Source: Epiperipatus broadwayi (Eukaryota > Onychophora > Udeonychophora > Euonychophora > Peripatidae). From it: DNA of 64,000 nt. Position 1 is the stretch's first letter, and the number at the start of each line of letters is the position of its first letter. A model generated the notes under the pieces. That model was not told where the DNA came from. It did no database searches and was given only the letters and a program-made list of their open reading frames with translations. The translations under genes and the position numbers were made by a program. The stretch covers positions 9,068,036 through 9,132,035 of the forward strand of contig JAQFVV010006231.1 in NCBI GenBank assembly GCA_028023455.1, given 5' to 3'. This document shows positions 1 through 11,753 of this stretch, piece after piece.

Positions 1-540
1 ATGGAAAACATTGCCTACAAATTTATTCCATTTTTTTTATATAAATACATAAAAAAATAAGTTGGTAAATTGTAAAATCTTGTCCAACATGTTTTTAGCA
101 TTTGCATAATCCATTTAAACATTTTTTTTTTTACTAAATTATGTTCATTTATTATTGTAATCTAAAAACAGTAAAAATTTCTCATTAAAAAAGAATTCAT
201 TCTAATTCCTCTTCAATAACCTTATTTGCTGCCCACATTTTATCACCAATACATATTTATTTACTTCTTGTTTATATTATAATAATATCAATACTCTCGA
301 GTACTCTGGTGGTTATTTTCCATATATTCTATTACTGTAACATATACTAAATAAATGTTTAAAATAAAATATATATCAAGAATTGATTACAAAAATATAA
401 TTTATAATATGTTTTTAACATGTAGAATAATTAATTTTGCTATAATAATTATAAATGCATAAACAATGTAAATCCACATATATATTACATTTAATTCTTA
501 ATATACACAATCTTTTACAAAAATTATATCCACATACATA
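1..540. other. AT-rich non-coding stretch, nothing recognised
   Basis: Very AT-rich sequence with no open frame or repeat I can identify. It lies downstream of the last visible NOSIP exon on that gene's strand, so it is probably inside a NOSIP intron. Confidence 0.4.
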
Positions 541-594
541 TTGTATTATATATAGAACTCGCAAATAAGCTATTAACAAGCTTTGCAGAATAAC

Positions 595-641
595 CCCAAT
601 CCCAGACTGGTTTCTGCTACTGGCTTCCTCAGTGAGCTGCT
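595..641 (-). ncRNA. Hammerhead ribozyme-like motif, left arm
   Basis: On the minus strand the conserved core strands appear in order: CTGAGGA (632-626), a short stem II, GAAAC (614-610), then a 2-bp stem III closed by CA, and GTC with predicted cleavage between 605 and 604. Stem I is weak: four pairs (633-636 with 604-601, one of them wobble), then a mismatch. The nucleotide pair closing stem II next to the core is A/A instead of the usual G/C, so activity is uncertain. Type I topology with a very short stem III is what Penelope-associated hammerheads look like. Confidence 0.45.
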
Positions 642-855
642 AGGATATTCAAGCATTAGATTAAAAATACCAGGACAAGCCCAGAACTTTATCTAATGGA
701 TAACTATTAAGTAGAAAATCTGAAATATGACTATTTAAGTTAGCTGTATTGGAAGACATATGTCTGAAAATTTCAGATTTTCTACTTAATAGTTATCCAT
801 TAGATAAAGTGCTGGGCTTGTCCTGGTATTTTTAATCTAATGCTTGAATCTTCTA

Positions 856-900
856 GCACTTCACTGAGGAAGCCAGTAGCAGAAACCGGTCTGGGGTTGG
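856..900 (+). ncRNA. Hammerhead ribozyme-like motif, right arm
   Basis: On the plus strand: CTGAGGA (864-870), a stem II of G-C and C-G with loop CAGTA, GAAAC (882-886), a 2-bp stem III closed by CG, and GTC with predicted cleavage after 891. Stem I pairs the last six bases before the core (858-863) with 892-897, including two wobbles. Stem II is only two base pairs beyond an A/A mismatch at the core, so this could be a decayed or slow ribozyme. Confidence 0.5.
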
Positions 901-1119
901 GGATATTCTGCAAAGCTTGTTAAAAGCTTATTTGCAAGCTCTATATATAACATTTGTAATACAAGCTTGTTAAATTAGGTCATGTGACATATGACTTGAT
1001 TTCTTTGTAATATCTTGAAGTAAATGTTAATATGTTGCCAAAGTATGTAATAAACAAAAAATTACTTCTTTAACTAAAGTAAACCGAACACAATTATTGT
1101 TATTAATTATCAGCCATAA

Positions 1120-1330
1120 GGATCCCAAACACGAACCAGACTACCATTTCTGAGACTTGCCATTCCTTACTCCATTCTTTTCATTCTCTTAATTATTCCC
1201 TTCCTTAAAATTGTCAATCAACTTTCTCCTATCCCCATTTTCTTTTACCCTCTAATGGCCCTGCAAACATATCTTTCATAATTCCTTTGCTGTGAAGTGC
1301 ATGTTCAATCCAGTTTTTCCTTTTAATATT
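1120..1330 (-). pseudogene. LINE (non-LTR retrotransposon) 3'-end fragment
   Basis: Reverse-strand translation gives a piece reading HSKGIMKDMFAGPLEGKRKWG, then after a frameshift RRKLIDNFKEG, then a tail reading near WDPYG just before non-coding sequence. This is the typical C-terminal end of LINE ORF2 (the 'GHVLR..G..K...EG...GKR.RGR....W.DN.KEG' block that follows the reverse transcriptase). Stops and frameshifts show it is dead. The pyrimidine-rich sequence continuing to about 2050 may be more of the same element but is too decayed to align by eye. Confidence 0.55.
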
Positions 1331-1569
1331 TTCAACAACATTTTTTCATTTACTCTTTAAAATCAACACTGATAATCTCTCCAACTTAACTCTTCCTTTT
1401 TTTCTCTTAATCAGTATTTTAAGGAACTTCCAATCTTTTTCTTCCTTTGTCCTAATAATCCACATCTTCAATATATGTGAAATGATTTTACAAACATTTT
1501 CAAGTTTCTTTCATAAATTAAAAAATTATTAAGACTTGCCATTGCAATTTTCATTCTTTTTTTTTAATC

Positions 1570-3462
1570 AATACTTCTATCATTAGTTATTTGACTACTT
1601 TTTAAATTGATCTATAGATTTAATATCCAGTACTTAATGTTTTCATTATATAACTTGTGCATATCTAAAAATCTGATCTCCAATGATAACTCAATCAATA
1701 TTAAAACTACAATCAGCAAACCTCTAGAAAAAAGATAAATTAGCATTTTTTTTGTTTCATACACAAATTTCCTAATCTCACTTTCCAAATGTCCAATAAA
1801 GCAATTAAGTTTTTCTATCAAATGGGTTTTCAAATCAATGAAACAATAAATCTTTTTTCCTCTCTTCACATATCTAACAACACTTAAATTGCATCCCATG
1901 TCTCTTTTTTTAAATACAAACTGCTTATGAGATATATCTATAATTTTAAAATCCATCTATTCAAGATCCTAAACATCTTACTGAATGAGAGATTAAACTA
2001 ATTGTTATAAATTTTTTATATTTTATTGCACTAATCTTTTCTCTATTAAATCATAAATGTTGAGAAGAAAAAAAAGATCTAAGAACACTAACCTAAATCA
2101 TATAGCTTATATTATAAATATCAACTAATTTTCTTAAAACCTTTGATTGCATCAATTCATTGTCCTTTTCATTTCAAGATTTTAGAACTTCTTATTTAGT
2201 TACTTCACAATATTTCTTTTAGCATTCATTGATTACTAAGACTGCACTAATTGGCACCATTATATGGAGAAAGTTGTTACAGATTGTATAAGCATAAGAT
2301 ATGGCGGTCATGGGATGGTTTAATGTAATTCTTCCTAATCTTCAGTTGACACTGCTCAAGAATTCATAAGAAGTTTAAGCATTGGAATAACAGCTACCCT
2401 TGCAATAAACCATGCAAGGCAAAAATAATCAAATGACTTGTTGCTGTTGAAATCACAAAGTTTGATTATTGGAAGTGATAGAACTGATTCGCAATCTATG
2501 AACCATGAGCTTTAGAGTTTGTCATTTTATCACTGCTCTAAACAATGCATACTAATTAATATAAAGACTTGTTATTTCTATAAATCCATTAAAATTCATT
2601 TTTCCTTGTAATTCTTTTACTTACTTAGATTTTCTTTCTAATTATTTTTATAGCTTTATCTGTTTTTCATCTTAACTGCTTGTTATTTTTACATATATTT
2701 TTATCTTCTAAAGAAGATATATATATATAAAAGTTACAAGAATATAAATTAGAAGGAGCTAAGAGAAAGCTAGTTTAGAGTACATAATGTAATAATCAAG
2801 TATAAACTAATAAGAAATAATATTCACTTTGGACAAAGTAGGCAAATAAGTGTTACTGATTGGGCTTTGAAAGAGATTACAATGTGAAGATGAATTACGG
2901 TATTTTGAAAATCAATTTTCTTTTCAATCTAGAGAATATAGACTGCATTTTCCCACTGTTTATAAAAGAAGTGATATTAAAACTGATAAAAGTAAAATGA
3001 AATAGTATAAAAGTCATTGTTATAATTTTCAATTTAAAATATTGATTCAGGAATGTTGCTGGTAATTATAGGGTTATTGATAAATTCATAATTGCAAATA
3101 TAATAAAAAAACATCTATCTTATTCTCATATATATCACTTCCATAAAAATTATTTTTCTGCTGATTATATTATTAGTACGATATTCTGTATAACCATATG
3201 TGTGTAGTTTCTGTAGTAGCTTTGCATACATACACTGCATCAATGCAGAATGCATGCTTAATATATATATAAATTAATTAAATGGGTGAAATACATTAAA
3301 GAAATTGAATTTTAATTATTGATTTCAACTTTTTTTTTTTTTCAAAACATTTATTTATTTTTTAATATATCTTTTAAATATATATATATATATATTTGTA
3401 CACAATGATTTTAAATTCAAAAAGGAATATTAAAATAATCTGTTGAATTAATTTGAACTTAC
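1570..3462. other. Presumed NOSIP intron, no gene seen
   Basis: AT-rich. I searched the minus strand for the missing NOSIP C-terminal exons (the second U-box half) and could not see them. A small patch near 2270-2330 (YGG followed by a hydrophobic pair) faintly recalls a Tc1-type transposase but is not supportable. An AT dinucleotide run is at about 3380-3395. Confidence 0.35.
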
Positions 3463-3572
3463 TGGTTTCTTTAACAAAGTAGGTTTTGATTCTGGTGTCA
3501 AAGAAGGAACCCAAAAGCTAGGAAGCTCTCCCTCTTTACCTTGTTTCATGTTGGATACAGATTGACCAATAT
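3463..3572 (-). CDS. NOSIP: NOSIP, fourth visible coding exon
   Basis: The exon begins after an acceptor (AATTATAG, 3580-3573), taking one base from the previous exon, and ends in phase 0 before a GTAAGTT donor at 3462. It encodes about 37 residues including LPSFWVPSLTPESKPTLLKK, matching the conserved 'LPSFWIPSLTPEAKATKLEKP' stretch between the two U-box halves of animal NOSIP. The next exon, which in the family begins the zinc-less U-box second half (CPMSGKPL...), is not visible to the left, so the gene probably runs out of the window. The splice phases of all four exons join without breaking the frame. Confidence 0.93.
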
Positions 3573-3649
3573 CTATAATTAAAATAGATTTTTATTATTA
3601 TTATTTAATATAATAATTAATCAATTTTAGAGTTTTAAATATTTCTTAC

Positions 3650-3761
3650 CATTATGTTTCTTAAATGGGTTGATTGGTTTACTGACAATGGTCCCTTCAC
3701 TTTTAATAAAATTATCCACTTTTGACTGCTGTTCTTGCTTTGCTAATTCCAGTTCATCTGT
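3650..3761 (-). CDS. NOSIP: NOSIP, third visible coding exon
   Basis: Acceptor ATTTTATAG precedes 3761 and donor GGTAAG follows 3650. The exon encodes TDELELAKQEQQSKVDNFIK followed by SEGTIVSKPINPFKKHN, equivalent to the family's helical linker that ends in 'SAIVSRPLNPFT'. The length is 112 nt, starting in phase 0 and ending with one base over, which the fourth exon completes. The intron to the fourth exon is only 77 bp, whereas the one before it is about 4 kb. This region is the least conserved part of NOSIP, which fits the looser match. Confidence 0.93.
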
Positions 3762-6700
3762 CTATAAAATGTATATAGCAAACAGAATGTAATCTATCCC
3801 TCTTCTATGTGTATCAAATGTTTATTCAACTCAAAGACTAAGAACAACATAAAAATGAAATTCTTTGAATCTCTGTCTAACAAATATAGTCTTTTGTGTT
3901 CATGAGAGCAGTTCTTTTTCAAAAAATTTTTTTTGGTTGTTCATATTTTCATAACAGATCTTTTTCATATCTTTCTAGATGATTCATATTAAACTTGCCA
4001 GTTCAGTATGGCTATATGCTTTAAATATTTGCCCTTACCCTTGAATAAGAAGTATAACTGGGAAGCTATTTGATACAAATCCATGTGTAAACTATTGAGC
4101 CAAATGATTAAACAATTAGATTGTAATGTAAAGATTTCTTGCATATTTAATTGATTAAATATCAGAATAAGTAAATTTATTTCTGTATATTTTCTTATTC
4201 CTTTTAACAGAATTGCAAGTAAGATGGGTGTAGTGAATTTATTACCTGTATTATGATCTTTGTTTCTTTTACAATTTTCATTGCTCCAACTAGTGAAATT
4301 AAAATATTTACTATCTTTTTCCAAATTCCGTCTCACTTAGGCATGAGTATTATAAATTTACTTCTTTCTGGTGATTTTACATCTTTAATGGTTCCAATTA
4401 ACTGAAGAGTTTCCCAATCTAGTAAAAGTTATTTATTTTGTGTGCGTGTGGTGGGGGGTTTATTTTTTTGCATTTACTTTGACAATTCATTTAAAATTTT
4501 ATGATCCATTTTACTTAATTGGCCATAAAAACTAGAATTGTTTTAATATTTAAATAAAAGATGTAACCCAAATATTAGATATTTTTAGCTAACAAAAATT
4601 ATTTTAAGCATAAAATATAAAATACTATGTAGATTTATAATAAAAGCTACTCTGAAATACGAAAAAACATCAGAATAGTAAAAAACACAAAAGAGGAAAG
4701 CGCAGACAACTGGGTTCTTGATCTAATTATCATAGAAAAATTTAATGCATACAGTTAGTACTTCAACTTCATTTTAATATTGCAATTGTGAAAGTAGGTA
4801 TCTCTGTAATTTAGTATTGTTACCATTGCAATTTATGACAAAGCTCCATTTACTATCTGATTGTGAAGAAAAAGATAATTATGTGCTAAAACTTCCAGTT
4901 ATTTCTTCAGCATTCAAATGAATAACAAAATCAATTAAATGCAATAGAATCTTCCATTAGTTGTACAAAATCTTCAGTTCTTAATCTGGAGTTTTAATTT
5001 TTTTTAATTAAAGCTATATATGTTTGAGTTTTCAACATTGCTTAAGAACATTTTGAATTATATATCTATTAAATCAAAGATTTCATGGGCTATAGATATA
5101 AATAAAATATCTGAAGTATGTCAATTTATATATATTTTTTCAATAAATTATACACAGTTGTATCTGGATATTTCATTTATATACGTACGAATATCTGTAA
5201 AAGACAGAAAACTTTAATCTGGGAAATGGTTAAAGGTTCTGGTATTCCCTGATCTTCAATTATATCCTATTACTGAAACATAATAAAATTAAATGAATCT
5301 AATTGGTTATCTTTCTTTTATCCATATATAAGTCATGTGACTACTTATTGATCAAAACTATTTTGGTTGACAAAATAGTCTTATCATTTTATTAAAACAA
5401 TACTTTTTTTTTTGGACTAATTACCTATAGAGAATGGAAGTTAAACTTGAAGAGAATTTATCTTGTAAAAATTGTGATTTTTATAAATTATTTTTCAATT
5501 TCTCTATGTATGTATGATTCACTATAATTGTTCCATCATAAATAAGTAATTAAACTTTTATGGTATATTTCTGATTAAAATCATATTAATGAATTACAAA
5601 AACAATATTTGCTTTAATCATATAACTAGTAGTTTTAATACAATCAATAGTGCCTCACTTTAGACTTTCTGCTTAATGGTGATTCACCACAATATAGTTG
5701 CTTTTAAATTTTGCACATGTAAATTTTTCATCTGTTTTGGAGAATTATGCTGAATGCTATTTTCTTTTCAGGGTGTCACTCTAGTTACAGGATTCATAAG
5801 CATCTGGCAATTTCTCAAACTTTATAAAGTTATATATTTTATACTTCATTATATTTTTGTGTTAACTAATAACTGACATATACATTGTAAATTATAGCAG
5901 AGATTTAAAAAAAAGTTTTAAATACTTCCCATTATACTAAATCTTGTTATAATAAATATAATTATATAAACTATTATTTTTATAATATGGTATTTACAGT
6001 ATATATATACAAAAACTGCTGAAATAATTCAATTTAAAAATAATTTTTATTAGGTGAAATGAAGGAAATGGGAAAGATAACCTATTATTTCTTGGTTGAA
6101 AAGTATTTTGACTTTTTTTTTGAGAAATGTTATTATTTTTCCAGTTCATATATAATGGAGTGATCCCTAATTATTATTAGATTAAAAACATAGCACTATA
6201 TAGATAAATAACTCGTTATATATGTTTAACTTTATTAATTATAAAAATTTTAATTATAGAGGATCCAATATTTTAAACACTATTAAAAATTTAGTTTTTA
6301 ATCATTCAAAAAAAAAATCAGAGACAATACAAAAAGTTGTGAAACAGATTTTTGTCAATAATTACTTTAACATATTATTACTGGATTTTTTCTTACTTTC
6401 TTTTTTTATTTATAAATGTATGATTAATTCTATATGAACAATTAATGAAATATAATTTTTGGCCCATTGTATATTATAGTAATAATATATGGGTACATTG
6501 CTTTAAGATTGGTGCATGGAAAAAGTATTTAATTCATTTAATAGCAAATATTGTTAAACAATGGGGATAAAATCCACATTTTCTATTGTGAGTAGCAATG
6601 AAATGGGAAAAAACTTTTTTTATTTAATATTTTAGATAAGATTTTATTGTAAAGTAGTCTGTTAAAGTTAATCCATTTGTGGATTAAAAGAATATGTAAA

Positions 6701-7774
6701 TGGCATCAAAATTTGATCATTCATAATGACAGTTTGCATCTCATTAAAAGCTTTCTCAGCACACTCAATACATTTTATAAAATGTAAGGAATCTGACTAA
6801 AATTCAATATTGGAAACTTTCAAAAACCATTATTATGTAAAGTTAATATTTATGGAGCCACTTATGAAACACTGGAATATCACTGCATAATTTGCAAAAC
6901 TAAGGATTATTTTACTGAGAATAATTTTAATTTGACTAAAGTGAATCTTAAAAAAATTTCTAAGTCATAAATAATTTTAGAATTTTTGTTTCAACAGTCG
7001 GTCCACAGCCATCCAATAATAGGAATTGCACTATAATCCAAAGAATAAAAGTCTGATTTCATTTAATTTGGGATAATACTGGAATACATCTAGGATTAAG
7101 AATTCTAGCTTCATATGAAATAGTCAGATGAATATTAATGCATTGATTGTAAAAATAAAACAATATGCTATGTAGCCTTCAGCATTTGTGGCAGAAAATA
7201 TCATTTTTTATTGGCTTTTATCAGTTATTAAGTAATTTATTGTTTGGCTTTTTTTCTCTCTCTCTCTCACTACTATTTTGACATCTAGCTTAAGGTTTAT
7301 TAATCAACAAATGCCAGATGGTAATGTTTAATAAACCCCTATCCAGTGCTGTCCCATATAATATCCCCAAAATAGTTTCTAGCTTAAGCTTTCCAAGCTA
7401 GAAGCCAGTTATGATGGAATAGGATTGAATAGGGATTTATTAAGCATTACCATCTGACATCTATTGTTTACTAAAACTTATATTAGATGTCATAAATTGT
7501 GAGAGAAAAAGAACAGTGTTGTCTAAGCTGGGGCTCACATGATGTCTTATTAGCTTATTTTGGTTGGTTCTAAAAGCTAATATATATGTTTGTTTGTTTT
7601 TTCATCAATTTCAAGATACTTAATTTTCATCAGTCTTCATCTTTTTTCACATATTCACTTGATTTTTTAAAATTAAATTAGTTAAAAATAATTCTTATTT
7701 ATTTCTATACCACACTGCGTTAATGAATTTTAAGTTCACACATATATTAAAAAGATAGTTTAAAAAAAACTTAC
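3762..7774 (-). other. Large NOSIP intron
   Basis: About 4.0 kb between the second and third visible NOSIP exons, with a GTAAG donor (7774) and a TAG acceptor (3762). It is AT-rich with long A and T runs and contains a palindromic element at 7280-7491. No other gene or RNA was recognised. Several short open frames here are spurious. Confidence 0.75.
7280..7491. repeat. Palindromic MITE-like element in NOSIP intron
   Basis: Inverted arms of about 75-80 bp begin GACATCTA at both ends and contain CAGATGGTAATG followed by TTAATAAA. The central ~60 bp has its own small hairpin built on CTAGCTTAAG/CTTTCCAAGCTAG. There are no coding sequences. It is a non-autonomous foldback or MITE-like insertion; target duplications are not obvious. 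Confidence 0.75.
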
Positions 7775-7886
7775 ATGAATCTTAGTTTTTTGTTTTTCAT
7801 ATTCTTTCATTTTACGGGCAATTTCTCTTTTTTGATGAAGAATATATTCAAGAATAGCTTCTTTATCATACAAAAATCCATCAGAT
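7775..7886 (-). CDS. NOSIP: NOSIP, second visible coding exon (U-box first half, end)
   Basis: Starts after a TTAG acceptor and ends at CAT before GTAAG. It completes the codon begun in the previous exon and encodes TSDGFLYDKEAILEYILHQK followed by REIARKMKEYEKQKTKIH. This is the highly conserved end of the N-terminal U-box half (family form 'PDGYLYEREAILEYILHQKKEIARQMKAYEKQ') plus the start of the coiled linker. The length is 112 nt. U-box domains lack zinc ligands and recruit E2 enzymes; in NOSIP the domain is split by the long linker encoded in the following exons. Confidence 0.96.
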
Positions 7887-7974
7887 CTAAAAAAAATAAA
7901 TTATTAATTTTTTATAAAAACATTTTTAAAAAAAAAATAAATAAAAAAAAATTTGAAAAAAAAATACAACTGAC

Positions 7975-8155
7975 GTAATAACAGGGTTTCTACAAGGTTG
8001 TAAAGTTAAACAACAACAATCAAAATCCTTGACAGAATCTTTTCCAATTCTCATATTCTGAGTCCCATAGCCAGATGACTTGGTATCTTTGTGTTTTTCA
8101 TGGTATGTATACACTGCACCAGCTGTACAATTTTTACCATGGCGTGTCATGATTA
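7975..8155 (-). CDS. NOSIP: NOSIP, first coding exon with start codon
   Basis: The start codon is at 8150-8148 and the protein begins MTRHGKNCTAGAVYTYHEK, almost identical to NOSIP of other animals, continuing through SGYGTQNMRIGKDSVKDFDC and CCLTLQPCRNPVIT. The exon is preceded by a strong acceptor (pyrimidine-rich tract then CAG, 8158-8156) five bases before the ATG, so a non-coding first exon lies further right. The donor is GTCAGT at 7974. NOSIP is known as an E3 ubiquitin ligase that binds nitric oxide synthases and also travels with the spliceosome, shuttling between nucleus and cytoplasm. An upstream in-frame ATG at 8195 lies in the intron and is not the start. Confidence 0.97.
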
Positions 8156-9400
8156 CTGGAAATAAAAAAAACTTTATATAGATAGCAATATTCAATACAT
8201 CAAAAATACTGCTTTAGTTCACTACATTATTAATCTGAATTGAAATAAAAAATGATAATTTATTTTGTGGAAATAATTCATTAGCTGACTTTGTACTGCT
8301 TTCAGATAATTCTTTCTACAAATTCTTTAAACATAGAAAAATGCAGCCCATCAGAATTATAGCATGAGCACTATGTCTTATCAAGACTCATTAATAATAA
8401 CTACAGATCAGCACAAACTTTAATTAAATTTTGAAATATAAAAGATACTTTTCACATACAGTCTAGTGACAAAACAGTAATAAAATTTAATATAGAAAGA
8501 ATGAAATAAATAGGCTATTTAGCAAAACTATCAGAATATTCAGTAAATCAAATATGTATAAAATTAATTAATGCACACTTTGTGCAATATTGTTATAATC
8601 CATACATCACAATACCACATTAAGGATATATTGTATAACATTGGAAAATAAAAACAACTTATAAATTTAGCAATATTATCATCACAAACACTTTTTTTTT
8701 ATCAAATGATTTAAGTGACTTATCAATCAAAGATAGTTCATATCTTTATATGTAATAAATAATGCACTAGTAATAAAGGACATTAATAAAGAATGTAGAT
8801 GCTTATTATATTATGCTGCTCAAACAGAATGCAATTTTTGGTATAAGGTACCATAATTATGACTTAATTGGCTGTCTAGGCAATCTAAATCATTAAGTAT
8901 ATATTTTTTTTATTTCAAAAATATGCACTGCATATCTTCTATTCCTAAAAATATAGCTTCTCTGATTCCATAAATACTCAAAAAAAAATTCATATTAGTT
9001 ATTATTATTTCATCATCCTATATTAACTAACACATTGTTTTATATTTTCATTTCCAAGTTGTACATCATTTTTCATTTGTTATCAAACAAATTATTTTGC
9101 ATCTTTTAAAACCACTTCTTTTTTACTAAAGCAGTCTTTGATTCTTATTATGATATAGAAATAATAGACAAATTATTTCTGCAAAAATATCAGTTTTATT
9201 TTATGAAAGACAATTTAATTTCTTTAGTTTCTGTTTAGTAAATTCTCCAGACCACTGGTAACTCTTATATTAATGAAGACATTTAAATAGTATTTTTTTA
9301 AGACATATTGAAATCAAAATTAATATATTTTTTATATTACCATTATTAGTTATATGCCAAAAAGCTGGTCAATTATTTGCATTAACTTTTAAATACTCAT
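8156..9400. other. Upstream flank or 5'-UTR intron of NOSIP
   Basis: AT-rich, with no frame or repeat recognised. Because the first coding exon has an acceptor right before its ATG, this is most likely intron between a non-coding first exon and the coding sequence. I could not place the promoter. Confidence 0.4.
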
Positions 9401-10410
9401 AATTATTTCCTTTTTAAGATCATTTACTAATTTCTTTAGTCTCCTGTTTCTGTTTCTTTCATTCTAAATAATCCGTTTGAGTATAAACTTTCATAATTCC
9501 TTTATCTCAAAGTACATGCCTGATCTAATTCCTTATTTCTTTCGACAATTACTTCAAAAAATAAGTGGGGCTTACTCTTTTTAACAGATTATCCTTACAA
9601 CTTTTATTGTCCATTCTCAAAATTTACATCTCTAAAGAAATGTTTTTTTCCTTTTCCTGATTGTGCATATCATTCTTTATTAAACTATACTCCATTTTCA
9701 AACAAACATTTTTCTTAAATTTAATTTAATGGACCATAAAATAATTTTTTACCCTTATTAAACATCTGATTTTATTTTAACATCTTTATTGTTAAAATCA
9801 ATAATTTGTACTATAGTTTCCTGTCCAATTTTAACTTTTAACATTATCTCACTACTTATTTTCATTATTTTTTAAATTTATATTAATTTTCAATTCAAAC
9901 CATCTAGAAAGTTCTGACATAATTTTTTTAAACTTATATTGATTCTGCAAGTAATTACACACCATTAGCTAATCTGATAGAATAACCTTTCTAACTCTAA
10001 TATTAACTCCATTAAATACTTATATAGCAATTAAATTGAAATATATTAAACAAAAATGAAAATAAACTATATCTTTACTTTATATCCTTTCCTACACTTG
10101 TTCCATAAAAAAAAATATCATATAGATATTTTCTGATTCGCATATAAATGTTTATTAAGTCTCCTTCTAATCTATATTTCTTATTCAAAATATTCAACAG
10201 AGTAATCCAATATACTCTATCAAATGTCTTCCTTTTTTACTCATTATATGTACATACATAACTAATCAGATTCAGATTTTTCAGTACATTCCTCATTTTT
10301 AATATATATATAATGTCATAAGCTATTTATTTTTCAATGTAAAAACACTCAGATCACCATCTTTCATTATACACACGTATTTCAAATAGAATCTACTACA
10401 AGTTTAATGA
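9400..10410 (-). pseudogene. Decayed LINE reverse transcriptase fragment
   Basis: Around 10230-10136 the minus strand reads KTFDRVYWITLLNILNKK, then YRLEGDLINIYMRI, without a stop. This is the F-D-x-V-x-W motif region (RT palm, motif A vicinity) and following helix typical of RTE/CR1-like LINE reverse transcriptases. Flanking sequence on both sides is pyrimidine-rich on the plus strand and looks like the same element in decayed form, but stops and frameshifts prevent a continuous reading. The boundaries given are approximate. Confidence 0.45.
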
Positions 10411-10423
10411 TCAATAACACGAT

Positions 10424-10590
10424 AGTATAATTTATATGTATAATCACCCATATATCAATAACCAACAATCCAGCTCAACTATTAAACTACTTTTTTATAA
10501 TTGCTTAGCATCAATTAGCAATTATAAACAAGTGGCTTAATAGTTGAATTGTATTGTTGATTATTACTATGTGGGTAACTATAAATTGGT
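10424..10590. repeat. Small palindromic (MITE-like) element
   Basis: Inverted arms of ~75-80 bp meet around 10510-10516. The core is TATAATTGCT ... AGCAATTATA, and the outer arms share CAACTATTAA and an ATAATCACCC / GTGGGTAACTAT type end. There is no coding potential. It lies just beyond the LINE fragment and could have inserted next to it. Confidence 0.7.
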
Positions 10591-10752
10591 ACGAATGTAC
10601 TTGGATATCTACATTACATTTTATGTTTCTTTCTTTAAGACACTGCGTTAATGTCATAAAATAATATTGGAATAATTAATCAAAAAATATAAAATTCACC
10701 ATACTTTACATATGTAAAATATAGTTTTGTAAATAGTTAAAATGTACACATT

Positions 10753-11753
10753 GTTTAGACAGGCCAGCCACTTGGTGGTGTTATTTCTCTCCAAAAGCAT
10801 ATAAATATGCCATTTAGACCGCCGCCTCCGACTATTTTATAGCCAGGACAGTCATTTGGTGGCGTTATTTCTCTGCAAAAAGCACAGAAATATGCCATTA
10901 TTCGCTTGATTTTCATGCAAATAACAACGGCTACGTACGTAAGCTGTTATGCAGTTTATCCGTATGTTAACTATTAAAACTTTTAATACAATATGACTTG
11001 AGGGTAGCAGTACTTTAAATTACCATAACTTTTTAAATATTGTCTTTCAAATAATCATCTTACAAGTAAACTGACGCAGTATTGTGTCATAAAAATTGTT
11101 ATAATGTCCACATGCTTCCTTACATATTTTTGAAGGGTGAAAAAATCCGGAAAGTGTATTTGAGAATAAAGTTGATGCACATTTTGGGAGAGAATCTCTG
11201 AGATACTAAAAAAATGGGTGAATTCATTAAGCCATATTTAAAGTTTTGGCAATTGCCTGCAACTGAAAACATTCTGATATATTGCAAAATCTGTCATTGT
11301 GTAGCAATGATGAATCAGGAGGTTTCGCAGTTCAGGTACAAATCCGCATCATGTAGATGAAAATGTTCGATCCGCAAGCAAACCTGGTTCGACGTCTCAA
11401 GAATAACGTTCGATCGTAATTAGTTTTCTGGTTTGAAAATGAGTTTAAAAGTAATTTAAAAATAAAATGATCCCATTTTACCAAATAATGTTCGATCATT
11501 AAATTTTTTTAAACTAGTTTTCAAAATGTAAAAGAATTGCACTCCAAAAAAATAGTTTGAAAATGAGTTTAGTACAGTTACCAAATAATGTTCAATCATA
11601 ATTAGTTTTCAAAATGTAAAAGAATTGCAATCCAAAAAAATAGACCAAATAATGTTCGATCGTAAATTAGTTTGCAAAATGTCAGCCCGGAATAATTATA
11701 ATAATGTGTTTTTAACAGATAAAAATGCCACCAAGCAGCTGGTCTGTCTAAAC
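10753..11753. mobile_element. 1.0 kb element with terminal inverted repeats
   Basis: Both ends start GTTTAGACAG and continue with CCAGC.. CTTGGTGG in inverted orientation, giving terminal inverted repeats of about 30 bp (10753-10783 and 11753-11723). The left end carries a second, subterminal copy of the same block (10845-10900, containing TTTGGTGGCGTTATTTCTCT), so the end is duplicated. The interior holds a short frame at about 11215-11360 with a C-x2-C pair (CKICHCV), too short to assign, and a tandem array at 11430-11690. Base composition of 10.75-11.4 kb is less AT-rich than its surroundings. I see no clear target duplication. The best reading is a non-autonomous or decayed DNA transposon, possibly of the hAT group. 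Confidence 0.6.
11430..11690. repeat. Tandem repeat inside the 1 kb element
   Basis: Three to four imperfect copies of a unit containing ACCAAATAATGTTCGATC, then TAGTTTTCAAAATGTAAAAG and a run of A. Period varies between roughly 70 and 110 bp because of internal deletions. Confidence 0.75.

Larger units (their letters stand above)
548..949. repeat. Foldback element with a hammerhead-like motif in each arm
   Basis: Two arms of about 180 bp (548-733 and 772-949) are inverted copies of each other around a ~38 bp spacer. Both contain the same internal blocks: a TTGCAAATAAGC-type end, a CACTGAGGAAGCCAGTAGC block followed by GAAAC, and a block ending TCTGAAAT near the centre. Transcribed through, it would make one long hairpin RNA. 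No coding capacity is visible. The internal block resembles the hammerhead block of the 60 kb element in this window and the terminal repeats of Penelope-like elements, so I infer a PLE-derived inverted terminal-repeat relic rather than a classical DNA-transposon MITE. Confidence 0.8.

Noticed and set aside
1612-1956. 114-codon minus-strand open frame with CFIDLKT
   Set aside because: The short RT-like word is not followed by the rest of the palm domain; composition suggests chance in AT-rich DNA.
2270-2340. Tc1/mariner-like YGG...MV motif
   Set aside because: Only a handful of matching residues with stops around them; no terminal repeats seen.
8148-8195. Upstream in-frame ATG extending NOSIP by 15 residues
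   Set aside because: The stretch is a pyrimidine-rich intron end with a CAG acceptor just before the conserved MTRHGKN start; the extension is not part of the family.
11215-11360. BED-finger-like CKICHC frame
   Set aside because: Under 50 codons, lacks the distal His/Cys ligands; kept only as a remark under the TIR element.
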